Shown here: one piece after another, positions 1 through 11,649 of the stretch
How the letters are laid out: each line of letters starts with the position of its first letter
Numbering within the stretch: the first letter of the stretch is position 1
NCBI GenBank assembly: GCA_963402885.1
Contig: OY727097.1
Span: 21,266,001-21,330,000 of the forward strand
DNA from: Antedon bifida
Lineage: Eukaryota; Echinodermata; Crinoidea; Comatulida; Antedonidae
DNA: 64,000 bases
Direction of reading: 5' to 3'
Notes under the pieces: model-generated
Seen by the model: the letters and a program-made list of their open reading frames with translations, nothing else
Databases searched by the model: none
What the model was told of the DNA's origin: nothing
Made by a program: the position numbers and the translations under genes

Positions 1-522
1 CTGGAAACAAACTTTTGCTACCATATTAAAAGCCTCTTGTTGTACCAATATTTTCTTCATTTATTTTTTATTTATTTAATTTATTTAAAAACATATTTAC
101 ACAGGATAAAAAACATGGTTTGTAGAACCTGTTTTACATGTCCTGTTTTTAGAAAATAAAAGGTTAAAAACATGCATAAAAACTCTAAAACATTAAAATA
201 ACAATACAAAGACAAAAAATAAAGTACATTATACGATAAAAGTGAATATACAAAAAGTAATAAAACAAATTTGTAATTGACCTAATCATGGATAGTTACT
301 TAACAGAGGCAATAAAATAGTTTAAAAAGACAATTTCTAAAATGAATCCCTAAATAGAATCATTATCAATAACACTGTTTCCAAAATGTTAAAATAGTGA
401 GGATTTATCTTGAAATATTTATAATATATATATAATACAAATACAGATCCCTTTTGTTATCCAATATAATAGAAATTACAGTGCTCAAATCTTGGCTTAC
501 CTAAAATAAAAATAAGGGAAAA
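1..522. other. AT-rich intergenic DNA
   Basis: No convincing coding signal. The stretch is very AT-rich, with TTTATT-type runs near position 60-90 and a TA run near 420-440. I see nothing else in it. Confidence 0.5.
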
Positions 523-762
523 CTATCTAAAAAATCTTTTGTTATAATTTCGTATCCCAGATGGATAGAACGAGTACTTGTAACGGGTCGTCTGCGCATT
601 AATTGGATGATTCTTTAATTTCTTGCAGTAGATCATTCCATACATTATTTTGACATTAGGCTTAGCGGGAACCCTATTAAGTGAATTGGATTTCCTAGTA
701 TTATCCATGTCTATCGAACACCATTTCTGTAATATTACATAGTCTTGAAGGTGCAGTGACAT
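523..762 (-). mobile_element. Decayed LINE 3' end (CR1/jockey-like RT C-terminus)
   Basis: A 79-codon minus-strand frame ends in a segment reading TTRYKYSFYPSGIRNYNKR. It resembles the C-terminal signature of CR1/L2/jockey-type LINE proteins (typically YKYSFFPRTIxxWNxLP). It is preceded by a weak match to the RLTLMYKI-like segment of the same families. Only this tail is visible, so it is a 5'-truncated relic. The assignment rests on one short motif and the clade is not resolved. Confidence 0.4.
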
Positions 763-879
763 AATATCGCATAATTTCTACTTATTTGAAGTGTTTTTCA
801 AGAAAGATCATTTATCATGTCGTCACCACGTGTTGTTTTACAATTAAATTTTTTATAACAATGCGTGCAGTTGTTTTTC

Positions 880-1400
880 TGTATTTGGACTACCTGAATG
901 TTTCTGGTGCTGACTTTGGTTTTCTCTATGTTAACTTTTAACCTCCACCGGTTTTGCTTTCGAATTCTCTGGTAAGACTTCTTTCAAGTGGTAAGTTCAT
1001 CCCGTGTATGACTTCCTGATTATTCGTATGAATTGTTCTGGTATGTCACAATGCTGGTATATCTATGCTATTAAAAGCTTTTTCGTAGTCTATCATCCAC
1101 CTGATGTTCCAAAATTATTGAGTGTGGCAATCTAGTCAGTACATGATTTATCTCTCAACCTGCTTGTATTTCTCAAATCTTGTCAACTCCTGCAATCAAT
1201 TTCTCTAATAGGAGGATTCTGTTAAATACTTTGCCTGCTACTGAAAGCATGGTTATCATCTATAGTGTTTACACTCACTTCTATTTAGCACAATGTAGCC
1301 CCTTTTCAAGTCCTTTGGTGTTTCACTTCTCCAGATGGTATTTCATCAGGTCTAGATGATTTATAACTTTCTGGACCTCTTCTCTTCTTGGCTTATTACA
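880..1400 (-). mobile_element. Decayed LINE reverse-transcriptase domain
   Basis: Read on the minus strand, the stretch gives pieces of a non-LTR reverse transcriptase in the correct order. They are SRPDEIPSGEV (usually GPDGIPAE), PKDLKRGYIVLN, LSVAGKVFNRILL, WMIDYEKAFNSID (usually FIDYEKAFDSVD), IPEQFIRIIRKSYTG and FESKTG. Stops and frame changes separate the pieces, so the copy is dead. Motif style is close to LINEs whose RT reads FIDYEKAFDSV. It is a different lineage from the tail at 523-762, whose C-terminal motif belongs to another LINE type. Confidence 0.75.
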
Positions 1401-4019
1401 GTTGACCTGAAGATTATTTCATAATATTGGTAGATACTTGGTAAACGGTTTTCAACTTTACAAAAACGTTAAGTTCTCACAACTATTGAACATTTGCTTC
1501 TAACTAGGCCTATTCCTATTAATTTTTAACATATTATTTTCTTTTGTATAAGTATATAAGTAATAATGAAAACTTATTAGCTTAACGTATCCTAAAGCGG
1601 TAGCAATATCCGAGGTGGAATGGTTCATTGTTAAAGTAATATGTTTGATCTCGTCACAAGTTAAGTGTCCTCGCAAACGTGATGCAACGTGCACGACGGT
1701 TAAAATAATATGTGGAAATTAGATGTATGTTCATATGACCTAAAGTATAAAGTGTATGCTATCCTAAACCATGGAGACAAATGAACACACAATGCTCATG
1801 GATAACCCAGGAATAGATGGGTTGGTGCAAATCGTGACAAATGTACTGTATGTGAATAAGAGTTAAAGTACAGTTTAGATAGTTATTTTAATTTATCATT
1901 TGTTATACCTTTGTCTCTTTTTCGATATAGATATACATATGGTCATGGTTAGTAAAAATTAAAAAAATTATCTTAAATAATAAACGTTGTATAAGATAAT
2001 TACACACCAAAGAATGTTTTCTCTATGAATTAGTACCTAAATCAATTTATTTATTTATTTGAATAGAATACTTTTATTTCAGTGTCACTCAACCACGTGT
2101 GGAAAATTACCTTTAAATCAATTATATAATTTTGTTCCAAATTGAATATTATACCAATTTTACCCATTACTACTAATACATATTTCAATCACATGTTATA
2201 TTCATTTGACCTTAAATGACACCTAATTTACATTTACTTGACAGTTTTAAATTGTTGTATACTGTCATATAGATGCCATATTATCATAATTTAAATTACC
2301 TTTATTTATCTGTACCTGTTACAGTATTTGGAAAATGATAAACCTAAATTTATGATTCTGGCGGCTATGTTGTTATTATGCAAACTAATTTGTAATAGTT
2401 GACCTAACAAAGTAAATGACAGTTGAAACATTAGATTAGTGTGATATAAATAAGTTGACAATCAATTATAAAAAGACAAATTAAATTATGATTGACGTAA
2501 AAGAAGATTTATACAAAAACGGATATCAATTAGACGTACCGGAATTTACAATTTACATTAGAGTGCACATAGTTAAGAAACTTATATGAACATGTATTCT
2601 AAGATCTATGGCAGGTGTATCTATTATATTTAGGCCTATATACATTTGCATTAAGCTTGGAATAACTCATTTAAAACTAGAACATCGAAAAACAAAAAGG
2701 TAATTGCGTACATTGACTTGCGTACAGACAAATTATCACCACATCATTGTGGAATCAAAATGTTAAATCCGGAGCTACCCTTTAAGTTATTTATTTTTTC
2801 ATGATAGTCTACATGATAAACTTCCGCAGACAACTATACTAAATATTTTGTATAGGCATCAATTCTTCTTTTAGGTCACATACATTAGGCAACATTCTAT
2901 CAGGTATTCCGGTACAAGTTGTTGAATAATGTAAGGTTTTTTTTTAACAAAAACAAAAACTTTAAAAAGAAATGAAGGTATATTTTTTGTTTATTTAAGG
3001 TATTTATTGTTCATGTTTCTAAAAGAAAAAGTATTTAAATTTAATGTGTTATTAGGTTCTCTGAAAGAGAAAGTATTGGAGGAAAAAATTGTGTAATTAA
3101 TAGAAGGTTAAGGTTGCCCTTAATTAATTATGTATTTATTCAAAAGTTAGGGATGAGAACTTGATAAGATATTACTATTTTTAGCCCTTTTCATGATACA
3201 TTTATGTAGGCCTATGTTTTGTTTATATACCAATAAAAAGAAAGAGGTCAATACGTGCACATTGTTTTCCCATTTGTTTCCATTCAGCATACTCAAATTG
3301 ACCAAAAAAAGGGGTTAGGGTTAGGGTTAAGATGCAACTTTTACCCAAAAGTACACCTTAACTTACTTTCTTTGCCCTTTCTTCAGAAATGGACCTAGAC
3401 TTTATAAAATAAGATAAGTAATATTACTAATGGCAATAATGCAAAATAGATATTTGATAACAAGAGAAATGTGGTATATTACAATATCATATTGTTTTAT
3501 TTGAAGTACCGGTAGTTAGAAATAACGAATCATGTACTATTTATCAAGGCAAGTTGCTTTTATATTAGGCTTTCTTTAAAGATAAAAAATAATTTAAAAA
3601 ATAAATTGTATATTCTAAGTAGATTTTCTTTAAGCAAATTGTGCAAGAAATGCAGTCATGATACAGCATATATGGCTTAGTTATATCCATCATCTCCATC
3701 TAGGTATAGTAATTTATCACGAGAATGCTACACTTTATTATTGTTGTTGCTTATAAAGTAATACTAACTGTTTACATTCCTACAGACTTAGGACGAGAGC
3801 AGTAAGCTTTCGTTGTTACCTACATTGTGACACAAACCGATCAAAACTGTGAGGATAATCTCTCCACGGTTTATACAACGAACACAGGCCACATTACATT
3901 ATTATTATATGCAATAAGGTAAGAGGTTTATATAATATATTTATATATAAATTTACAGGCATAGAAAATATCTAAACTGTCCGGTGATATATTCGAAAGA
4001 TGTCATTATATATCCAATC
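1401..4019. other. Intergenic DNA without recognisable genes
   Basis: About 2.6 kb of AT-rich sequence with only short spurious frames. It contains a short telomere-like run at 3312-3330 and a few TAGGCCTA palindromes (near 1506, 2632 and 3207). I see no other supported feature. Confidence 0.5.
3312..3330 (+). repeat. Short interstitial TTAGGG run
   Basis: About three tandem copies of the metazoan telomere hexamer (GGGTTAGGGTTAGGGTTA). It is far too short for a telomere and reads as an interstitial trace, possibly left by break repair or by chance. Confidence 0.6.
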
Positions 4020-4240
4020 AACCATACCGGGTAAGCTTATTGGTTGCAATCGTTAGGACAGTACATCTGCATATCAAATAGGAGGTTCCCGGTCCAAATC
4101 TTGGTTGAGGTGACTTTTTCTCATCCTCACAGATTTCCTCATCTTAACCGTTAGAGCCTCTTATAATAATGCAAGACCATGAGCAACAGCATGGATAAAA
4201 TAGCACAAGGATGACATCTCTTTTACCGACAGAACGCCCA
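4020..4240 (+). mobile_element. tRNA-derived SINE-like relic
   Basis: The head resembles a degenerate tRNA. An A-box-like TAAGCTTATTGG near 4034 is followed about 55 bases later by AGGTTCCCGGTCCAAATCT near 4083-4101, a decayed T-arm/B-box (consensus GGTTCGAATCC). The following 120 bases look like a SINE body and have no coding potential. There is no intact cloverleaf, so it is not a functional tRNA gene. Only one copy is seen here, so family status is inferred. Confidence 0.4.
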
Positions 4241-4260
4241 CAATGTTACAAAATAAACTA

Positions 4261-4899
4261 GAAAGACACTCCGAGAGTGCATACCTCCGCCTACTGTAAA
4301 ATTCTCCTACATAAGATTTCTCCGGTAAAAAAGAAATAAATATATATATTTGTGTGTGTCTTAATGCTGTTTGTGATTTAGGCTAATTTCACTACAAGCA
4401 TGTGTATGCGAGTTTGGTGTAATGGTTATGTAACAAGCCTTTCAATTAACAATAGCTTCAGTTGACTAACAATAGAACAGCAACGCGAAAATCAAACAAG
4501 TGAATTTGAAAAGAAATAGGTTTTTTTAAAAGCATCAAAAAACGTGCACATTAAATCGAATTATGTTTTAAATTTACAAATCACAAGTTATAACTCTTGC
4601 CTCTTGTACAAAAATGAAGTTTTTTGGACAAGTAGTTCTCGAGAAAATGCAATTTTAGTTTATTTGTTACTTTAAGACTGCTCGCCGGCTTTTGGAAAAT
4701 TCTGTCCTATCTTTTAACACTAGCAGGTCTGAATAGTATAATAAAAAAGTGGTCCAGAATTGGGACCATGGTCCCAAATGGTCCCAAAATTTAATGGAAT
4801 GGTCCTTGACCACATATCTATCCGTATATTCGTTTTGGTAAAGATCTTGTAATTACTTTTTGAGTAATCCTGCTAACAAACAAACAGACAAACAAACAA

Positions 4900-4930
<31 letters not shown>

Positions 4931-4976
4931 AACCCACGCGATCGATTACATATACCTCCTTGGCGGAGGTAAACAA
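4261..4976 (+). mobile_element. Dispersed non-autonomous element, copy 1 (Helentron/HINE-like)
   Basis: About 715 bp, recurring at 14697-15513. Near the left edge are the small hairpin CACTCCGAGAGTG and then TACCTCCGCC. Near the right edge are an (ACAA/ACAG)n microsatellite, a CGATCGATTACATATACC segment, and the hairpin ACCTCCTTGGCGGAGGT at 4954-4970. GGCGGAGGTA at the right is the inverted copy of TACCTCCGCC at the left, so the element has about 10-bp subterminal inverted repeats. A microsatellite plus a 3' hairpin plus subterminal inverted repeats is the layout described for Helentron-derived HINEs. That class is my inference. No coding sequence is present. Confidence 0.6.
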
Positions 4977-5189
4977 AGGCTTTTTAGCGGCGTCGTTAAG
5001 CTGACATGTACGTTGAAATAATGGAAGGCATAATACTTTCAAAACGAGTGCGAGTGGCGACGTATCGCTACTGGCCAGTCAATTATGATGATTAGCTGTG
5101 ACGTAGATGGTCTAACCACTATAGCCAATCACCAGACACTACAAAATAAATAAAATCACATGCATAATAAATTAAGATTCACCACTTAA

Positions 5190-5742
5190 ATATCTGGCGG
5201 ACGCGACTCAATTATCTGGCGGCCGCTAATTAATTATCTGGCGGGTGCCAATTAATTATCTGTCTGTATTGCGTCAACAAGTATGTTTGCGTTGACATAT
5301 AACGGCAACAATGTGGACGCGAATATTCAAACTTTGATTTGACAAACAAATTGCTCTAAAAGTATTGATGACAATGCAATTCAAACACTCTAAATATATC
5401 CTATTTTGTATAATTTACACTTTATAATAGGGCTTGGTAATGCTTTGGTAATATCCTATTTTGTATAATTTACGCTATCTTGGGCTTGTGGTTAATTTTG
5501 GGTGGACTTGATCTGGGCTAAAGTTTGGTGTTTATGAGAACGTGTAGTGGCTGGCAGTCAGATAATGACGCAATACAGACAGATAATTAAGTGGCGGCCA
5601 CTAGATAATTAAGTGGTGACCGCCAGATAATTAAGTGGCATCCGCCATATAATTTGGTGGCTTCCGCCAGATAATTAGGTTGCGGCCGGCAGATAATAAC
5701 TGGCGGCTGCGCCAGATAATTATGTGGCGGCCGCCACAGATA
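5190..5742. mobile_element. Fold-back element with repeated TTATCTGGCGG termini
   Basis: Both ends carry several copies of a motif around ATTATCTGGCGGC: three to four direct copies on the left (5190-5265) and about seven inverted copies on the right (5560-5742). The arms also share TCTGTCTGTATTGCGTCA (5258-5275) with its reverse complement near 5565-5583. The unique middle (about 5280-5560) contains a direct repeat of ATCCTATTTTGTATAATTTA near 5397 and 5453. There is no coding capacity. The layout fits a fold-back or MITE-like DNA element whose arms expanded by tandem repetition. Confidence 0.7.
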
Positions 5743-6338
5743 CCAGCTCTTAAAATATAATTAACTAGTGGCCCGAACGGGCTTCCGTAGTAAAGACATA
5801 CATAGGCAAATGTATTATTTAATATTCTATAGATTATCGTACAGTTTTCGGAACAATATGATAATTCAAATATTGCATATTTTATTAATATTATCAACTA
5901 CTTTTACTACTACGATTTTGATGAAATTAAAAAATTGTTGAACAATATCTTGTTGTTGTCAATTAATCCTCGACGCAGACATGTCGATAGAGCAATCAGA
6001 CTGCGCATACGATTTATACATGGGTACGTTTTGGTCTTGATCCTGATAAAAAAAAAACACCAATGTTAACAGTTGATTACAGCGTTCTGTGTTTGATTGG
6101 AAACAGTGCTTTAGCATATGTTAGCGCGTTGAAAACCGTCGATATGTATCAGTGTGCTATTTAATCCATGGAAACAGTGGTTGTATCTCAATGGAGATAC
6201 ACATTAAATAAGAAAGGTACTAAGACCACTGGAGCTTTTACGGTATTTTCAAATCCAAGTTAACATCCCTTGTAGTACAATATGTGTTAATACTATTCAT
6301 TTACAGGACAACATTTTGAGGGGGAATAAGGTACCACC
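5743..6338 (+). promoter_or_regulatory. 5' flank and probable 5'UTR acceptor of the 6339 gene
   Basis: A good 3' splice site (TTCATTTACAG, ending at 6306) lies 32 bases upstream of the start codon. It suggests that a 5'UTR intron precedes an otherwise uninterrupted coding exon. The start sits in a strong context, ACCACCATGT. No TATA box or upstream exon could be placed with confidence. Confidence 0.4.
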
Positions 6339-9300
6339 ATGTTTGTGGTAAAGATACTGCTTGTTGTCTTTGGAGTGATGTCATTATCAACGGCAAAAAT
6401 ATGCAAAAAGTCATTTCCTCCTGGTACAACTACTCCTAATGCTGAACTCATGGGAGCTCTATACATCTCTGATCCCGATCCATCTACAGGATATATAGAA
6501 TTCTGGGAAAGCTACACAACTAATGCTAGATTGGTCTCAAGTACAGTGGACTACAACAGCTGGTTGAAAAGAGAACATGATGCTAATGAAGTTATAGCAA
6601 ACCTTTGGTCGTATATAGCACGTCTGGTTGTTTCAGACGTGCAGGCTATATATGGTCATTATAAGGTTACGGAGTCAATGGGAACCCGGAAACCAATAGG
6701 GGTTATTGATTTTACAGCATTAAACTCTCTTTTTTACCAACTTTGGAATAATTTTGACGAAAACAAAAATACATGGCCTTATACTTGTTTTAACAGTGAG
6801 TTTTTTCGGTACTTCTATTATGCTCTTCAAAATTTCGACCAACTTGTATATTATCATGACATTGAGTTCGTAAATGGTCAGATAATTCAAAGTAAAGAAT
6901 TCATGTCTTTAACAACAATCTCTAAATATTCAAACCTGGGTGTCGATACCGATTTAAGAGAGTCGATACTAGAGTATCTCTTTAAACCCACATTGCTAAA
7001 TTATATTCCAAGCAAAGCTGTTAGCAGTGTATTTTATAATTCTGAATTAGCATGGAAATCTATTACTAAAATTATCGAAGGTCCCGATTCTCTTACTTCA
7101 TTTACTAACGACTGGAGGTCCGGATATACTCAAGTAGAACAGGTAGTAACTCGAAAATGTTTAGATCTATCAGGTTCTGTAGTTGCCACTGAATATTATT
7201 GTAAAGCTAGAGATGTTACAGTTAAACTAAAAGCATGTCGTATTTTGAATAATGTCACGCCTTGTATGTATGATCCTTTGTTCCAAAACTATTTTGAATA
7301 CGGCAGATTTGCTTCTTACGACGAATTGACCGTATTACAAAAATTATTTGAAAAAACAGGAATTGTACTTACTTCACTTAAAGATAAAGTTTCTGCTCAA
7401 GATCTGACTGGAATCGCGAAGTTTGTTGCAGAATACAACCCTTATGCTACCATTGCTGCGAATCAATGTGTTCGCAGTTGGCCGAAATCTTTTGATTGTC
7501 AGAACAACATAGGGTGCAATGGTAACAGAGCCTCGCTCAAGTTTGATTGTAACGGTGGCTTTACCTGTAGAATCAACACCATGTACCGTCCAGACTGTTT
7601 GATTCGATTCCTAATAGAGGAAAGTAGGAAACTACTGTTAGTAAAACCATCGAAGCAATGGACAGATCCAATCGTTCAACGGGTTAAGTATAACTTAATG
7701 ACATGGCTGTCTTATTTACCCATGGCTAATTTTGTTACATTTGATTCGAATGATATCAATGATGTCATTCTATCAACACAACAAATTATTAATGATTACG
7801 TCACACGTTATGATGTTGCTGGCCTAACGACAATTTCATCCGATTTTCCACCAGTTACACTTGTTCCACTTTCAGCTAAAAACGCTGCTTGTCAAACAAC
7901 AACACCTATCCAGGCTTACATCATATATTGTACCTTAGAACCTTTGTTGAACAGCGTTCACATGTTTCTGGAAGCATTTAAACATGGTCAGACATCGTCC
8001 GTAAGGGTTTTAAATCCAACTGTTAATTACAGAAAAGTAATCGAACAACTTCAGCAAGATCGTGTTCAACAATACATTAATCAACAAACACAATCTTATT
8101 TTAATGACATTACCAGTCAACTTGAACAAAATTTTGGATCACTATCAAATTACTTTTCTTCTTTGGCCGATTACGATGGGCAGAAAGCAACAGCTGATAT
8201 TGCGTATATTGATGGGAGACTTGAAACGTTTAAACTCCAAGTTAATAAGCTAGTCCCTAAAGTAGAATCTTCCTTTTCTACAGTTTTAAAGTTAGCTATT
8301 GGTGCTAATACCGCCGAATTAGTACAAATAACCGTTCAAATTGGTGTTGCCCTTGCGTCTGCAAGCAATCCTATAGGAAAAATAATTGGGGATTCCAGTC
8401 TTCTTGATTTAATTGACATGCTCAACCAATTTGCTCAGGCAGCAGTGACTACGACTGTTCTTGTGAGACTCAGTGAAAATGATTTTCCACAGCTTCAAAA
8501 GCAAGCAGAAGACATTATGACAGGATTTCTTGCTAACGAGAAACATCTAGACAATGCCAAATCACTAATTGATGGTATAAGAGATGGTACGCCTAATATG
8601 GATGACATAGCAGTGGAGTTTCTTGAGAAATACAATGCATACGATCCACAAGTTTCAAAATCTGACCTAGCTTTATACGGAGAAAAATTTGAGACCGTTG
8701 CTGAAACATTATGTGAAGCTGCGTTTTCAGGAACTACTGCTGTTAGTGCTTTGGTTGAAATAGGATTAGCTACCAGTGGAGATTGTTTTAAAATAAGCTC
8801 AATGATTGCTGAATTAATTACTGTTTATGAAGAGCTTTACGATTTTCAATTCGATCTAATGGACACCTTAGCTGACGCAGTCCGCGCCAATATAGCCCAT
8901 GAAAAGGCAAATGAAATGAAATTGATATACACTAGTGGGGCTAGAGTTGACCAAGCCTTTTTACAGAGTAGTGCTGTCAACACTTACCTGGTTTCTGTTA
9001 TGCATATTTGGAAAATTGTTATTGAATATTGTGATGTTTTAACATACACAAGTGGAGGTGCGGTTCCTACAAAGTGTAATACTGCTATCAATAGCCCATC
9101 TAATGAAAATGTCATTCAAGTTCTTGGTTATGACCCTGTTTCACTTTGTCACGTCAACAACGAAATTACAGATTTCCATGATATACCAACTAAACCTAGT
9201 GGAACTGGGGATAAAGCTTATATCGATCTCGATAAACTTTACAATCTTGAAGAAGTCACGTTCCAAATTCCAAACCATCAATGGCTTCAAACCCATGGCT

Positions 9301-9896
9301 GGGTAGGGTCTTCAGAAGGTGAGAAAGCTATCTATATAAGCAGATTTGAATTGTTTCTACCTCCTATGTCGGGTACTTCTCATCACACAGTTGAAGTCAC
9401 AGCAAAACCAAGTTTACCTAACTATTTGACAAACGGTGGAACTAAGTACATACTACCTGTTGATGGATTTAGCTGTAGATATAACGAAAACAGTCCCAAT
9501 TGTTATGACGATTTTGTAAAGAATCCGTATACTTTATGCAACACAAACCCGTTGATTCAGCTATGCGTTACCTCCTATGGTTATGTTGACAGAAAGGTTC
9601 AACCATCTATATACAATGAATGGAAAGTATCAGTCACATCTATGCCTAAGAATCAAGTTGCTCCAAAGCCCACTACTCATTTCAAGCTACAGGTTGGTAT
9701 AACTATGTGCAGACTTGACTTAGCCAACAGACGACGTCGCCACGTAGAAGTGCCTTTACCACAACAAGTTAGTTTGAATAGAAACCGAAGAGGTACCCAG
9801 CATTGTTGCAGCTCAAACCAATACTGGAATGGCGCAGTTTGTACTACTTGTCCTTCTGGTTCAAGTCAAAGACAGAATGGCTATTATTGTCAGTAA
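6339..9896 (+). CDS. Unrecognised large secreted protein with Cys-rich C-terminal tail
   Basis: A single open exon encodes 1185 residues. I do not recognise the family. Residues 1-19 form a clear signal peptide (MFVVKILLVVFGVMSLSTA), so it is secreted. The N-terminal half is rich in aromatic residues and carries scattered Cys pairs; a compact Cys cluster lies near residues 375-425. The centre (about residues 570-870) looks mostly helical and includes an Ala/Val-rich uncharged stretch near 650-710. A beta-rich part with Cys follows. The tail has RRRR at 1131-1134 and RNRR at 1148-1151, a canonical furin R-X-R-R site. Cleavage there would free a 34-residue peptide with five Cys (CC, CxxC and a final YYCQ). 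There is no transmembrane anchor. The start is the first ATG, in strong context. The frame looks intact. Role is unknown; defence, venom-like or egg/body-fluid functions would all be guesses. Confidence 0.85.
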   Translation: MFVVKILLVVFGVMSLSTAKICKKSFPPGTTTPNAELMGALYISDPDPSTGYIEFWESYTTNARLVSSTVDYNSWLKREHDANEVIANLWSYIARLVVSDVQAIYGHYKVTESMGTRKPIGVIDFTALNSLFYQLWNNFDENKNTWPYTCFNSEFFRYFYYALQNFDQLVYYHDIEFVNGQIIQSKEFMSLTTISKYSNLGVDTDLRESILEYLFKPTLLNYIPSKAVSSVFYNSELAWKSITKIIEGPDSLTSFTNDWRSGYTQVEQVVTRKCLDLSGSVVATEYYCKARDVTVKLKACRILNNVTPCMYDPLFQNYFEYGRFASYDELTVLQKLFEKTGIVLTSLKDKVSAQDLTGIAKFVAEYNPYATIAANQCVRSWPKSFDCQNNIGCNGNRASLKFDCNGGFTCRINTMYRPDCLIRFLIEESRKLLLVKPSKQWTDPIVQRVKYNLMTWLSYLPMANFVTFDSNDINDVILSTQQIINDYVTRYDVAGLTTISSDFPPVTLVPLSAKNAACQTTTPIQAYIIYCTLEPLLNSVHMFLEAFKHGQTSSVRVLNPTVNYRKVIEQLQQDRVQQYINQQTQSYFNDITSQLEQNFGSLSNYFSSLADYDGQKATADIAYIDGRLETFKLQVNKLVPKVESSFSTVLKLAIGANTAELVQITVQIGVALASASNPIGKIIGDSSLLDLIDMLNQFAQAAVTTTVLVRLSENDFPQLQKQAEDIMTGFLANEKHLDNAKSLIDGIRDGTPNMDDIAVEFLEKYNAYDPQVSKSDLALYGEKFETVAETLCEAAFSGTTAVSALVEIGLATSGDCFKISSMIAELITVYEELYDFQFDLMDTLADAVRANIAHEKANEMKLIYTSGARVDQAFLQSSAVNTYLVSVMHIWKIVIEYCDVLTYTSGGAVPTKCNTAINSPSNENVIQVLGYDPVSLCHVNNEITDFHDIPTKPSGTGDKAYIDLDKLYNLEEVTFQIPNHQWLQTHGWVGSSEGEKAIYISRFELFLPPMSGTSHHTVEVTAKPSLPNYLTNGGTKYILPVDGFSCRYNENSPNCYDDFVKNPYTLCNTNPLIQLCVTSYGYVDRKVQPSIYNEWKVSVTSMPKNQVAPKPTTHFKLQVGITMCRLDLANRRRRHVEVPLPQQVSLNRNRRGTQHCCSSNQYWNGAVCTTCPSGSSQRQNGYYCQ

Positions 9897-10644
9897 AGAG
9901 TTTGTGACATACTTTGAAACCTTCACGGAAACTAAATGTTGTTATGTGTATTCGACTTCTTGTTGTCTGTCGTCATATTTCCATCTTTGGGGTCTTTTAT
10001 TTTCATTTATTTAAGAAAAATTAACCTTAGTGTTTTTTTCTAATAATATTTCCTAGAATGGCATGATTTTTGTTTGATTTCTCGCTATTTGTAAAAGTTA
10101 TTACATTTCATTAATATTAAGTGTTTAATAACATTAGGCCTAATTGTTTAATAACATTAATTGTTTTAAAATATTTGATATTGTTTATTAATAATTATAA
10201 TAATTAATTAAAAAATCTAGTAATTTAATAATACATGTTTAATTATAATATGCATCCCTACTCAGGACAATGGACTCATATGGTGACAATCCTATTAAGG
10301 GAACAGGGACACTTAAAAACAACAATATAGCCCAAAAAATTATATTAATGTATATCGTTATGAATACAAAAATGGATGTCATAATAATTTTGATGTATGT
10401 AGTTCACCACTAAGTACTTGGGGGTGGTATATGCTTGCTGTGTGCAATTTACATCAGTTATTAATAATTATATATATATATTATTATTAATTAATTTTCT
10501 ATATTTAGTCTTCGTTATACAATGCACATGGTTCGTTATGTGTACTACTAGGCCTAAAAAATGAATATCATTTTCCACGGGTGCGTGCTTCAACAAATAA
10601 AAAAATACGCATGTTATTTGTTTTGTGGGAGAAAATGTATTAAG
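9897..10644. other. 3' flank of the 6339 gene
   Basis: Very AT-rich sequence with TTAATAAT-type runs and an AT palindrome near 10460-10495. No canonical AATAAA was found close to the stop codon, so the poly(A) site is unplaced. There is no coding signal. Confidence 0.4.
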
Positions 10645-10795
10645 TAGAATCGTACGTAGGCCTACAGTTGGTTTTGCAATCGATAATATACATCAAATTC
10701 ATTCATTTTAAAGTTTTTGTAATACTTTCTCTAGCTTGACAGTTTTCATTGTTGACAATTTAGCTGCAATAATAATAATTAGCTTTAGTGTCATG
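10645..10795 (+). repeat. Block A, outlying copy
   Basis: About 150 bp, nearly the same as 11844-11993 and 12109-12258. All carry CAGTTGGTTTTGC, then GATAATATACAT, then TTTCTCTAGCTTGACAGTTT. This copy lies 1.2 kb upstream of the tandem cluster and contains a TAGGCCTA that the other two lack. The spacer 10796-11649 has no recognised feature. Confidence 0.75.
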
Positions 10796-11649
10796 TCACA
10801 ACAGTTCAGAAACATTTAATGCATTTTCAATTGTGTTGAGGTGAGATCGATATATAGGGCCAAACATTTTAGCACTTCTTATGGCCAATATTGTGTTTGT
10901 TTTTTATAAATTAAAATGTTCTATGCAATGTAATATATTTGCTTAACATGTTGGTTCTGTAATATTGCATATCAATTGTATTTAGAAAAAAAATCTAAAT
11001 TGAACGTTTAAAAAAAGTGTTGCGTCCTCTTACGTGAGGAGTATGTTTACGACAAGACCATCTTACCAAACATCATTTTATAAGATGTGTCATTTACGAT
11101 CGTAGACGCATGCATAAAGGTTTTACTCTGGTTTAGGTTAATACTTGCAGTGAATTGATCATTATAAGTTATTTGTCATTTTAGTCTTATATACTTCTCA
11201 TTAACATAATGTCTCAATTATTGTTAAATTAAGCTTTTCAAGCATTTTTTATGCATTTTAAGATTAAAAGCATTAGAAAAAAACACATTGTTATTGTTTA
11301 CTTTTACGTAAAATAAATGTTATATAACATTTATAAGAGTGCAATCTGTACATTCACTCATCACTAATTTATTTACAACACTGTTATAGACACATACATA
11401 AGTTTTACCGGTAAGGTCAATGATTGTTTGTTAGCGTTTCCTCTGCACCAGTCGTCAACACGCATCGTCCGCGCTAATCGTCTGAAGCAGTCGTCCGCAC
11501 GAATCATTAACTTACTTTAGGTAAAACTTACATTCGTTATTAAAATAGGCATCTGCGAAAAACTCTAGGAACTGGAATTCGTCACAGAAAGAGATTTGGA
11601 AGATGACAATATGAATACGCATGCGTATAAACTGACGCTTTCGATTCGC

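Noticed and set aside
4034-4105. Possible tRNA gene.
   Set aside because: The T-arm is decayed and no complete cloverleaf can be folded; kept only as a SINE-like relic.
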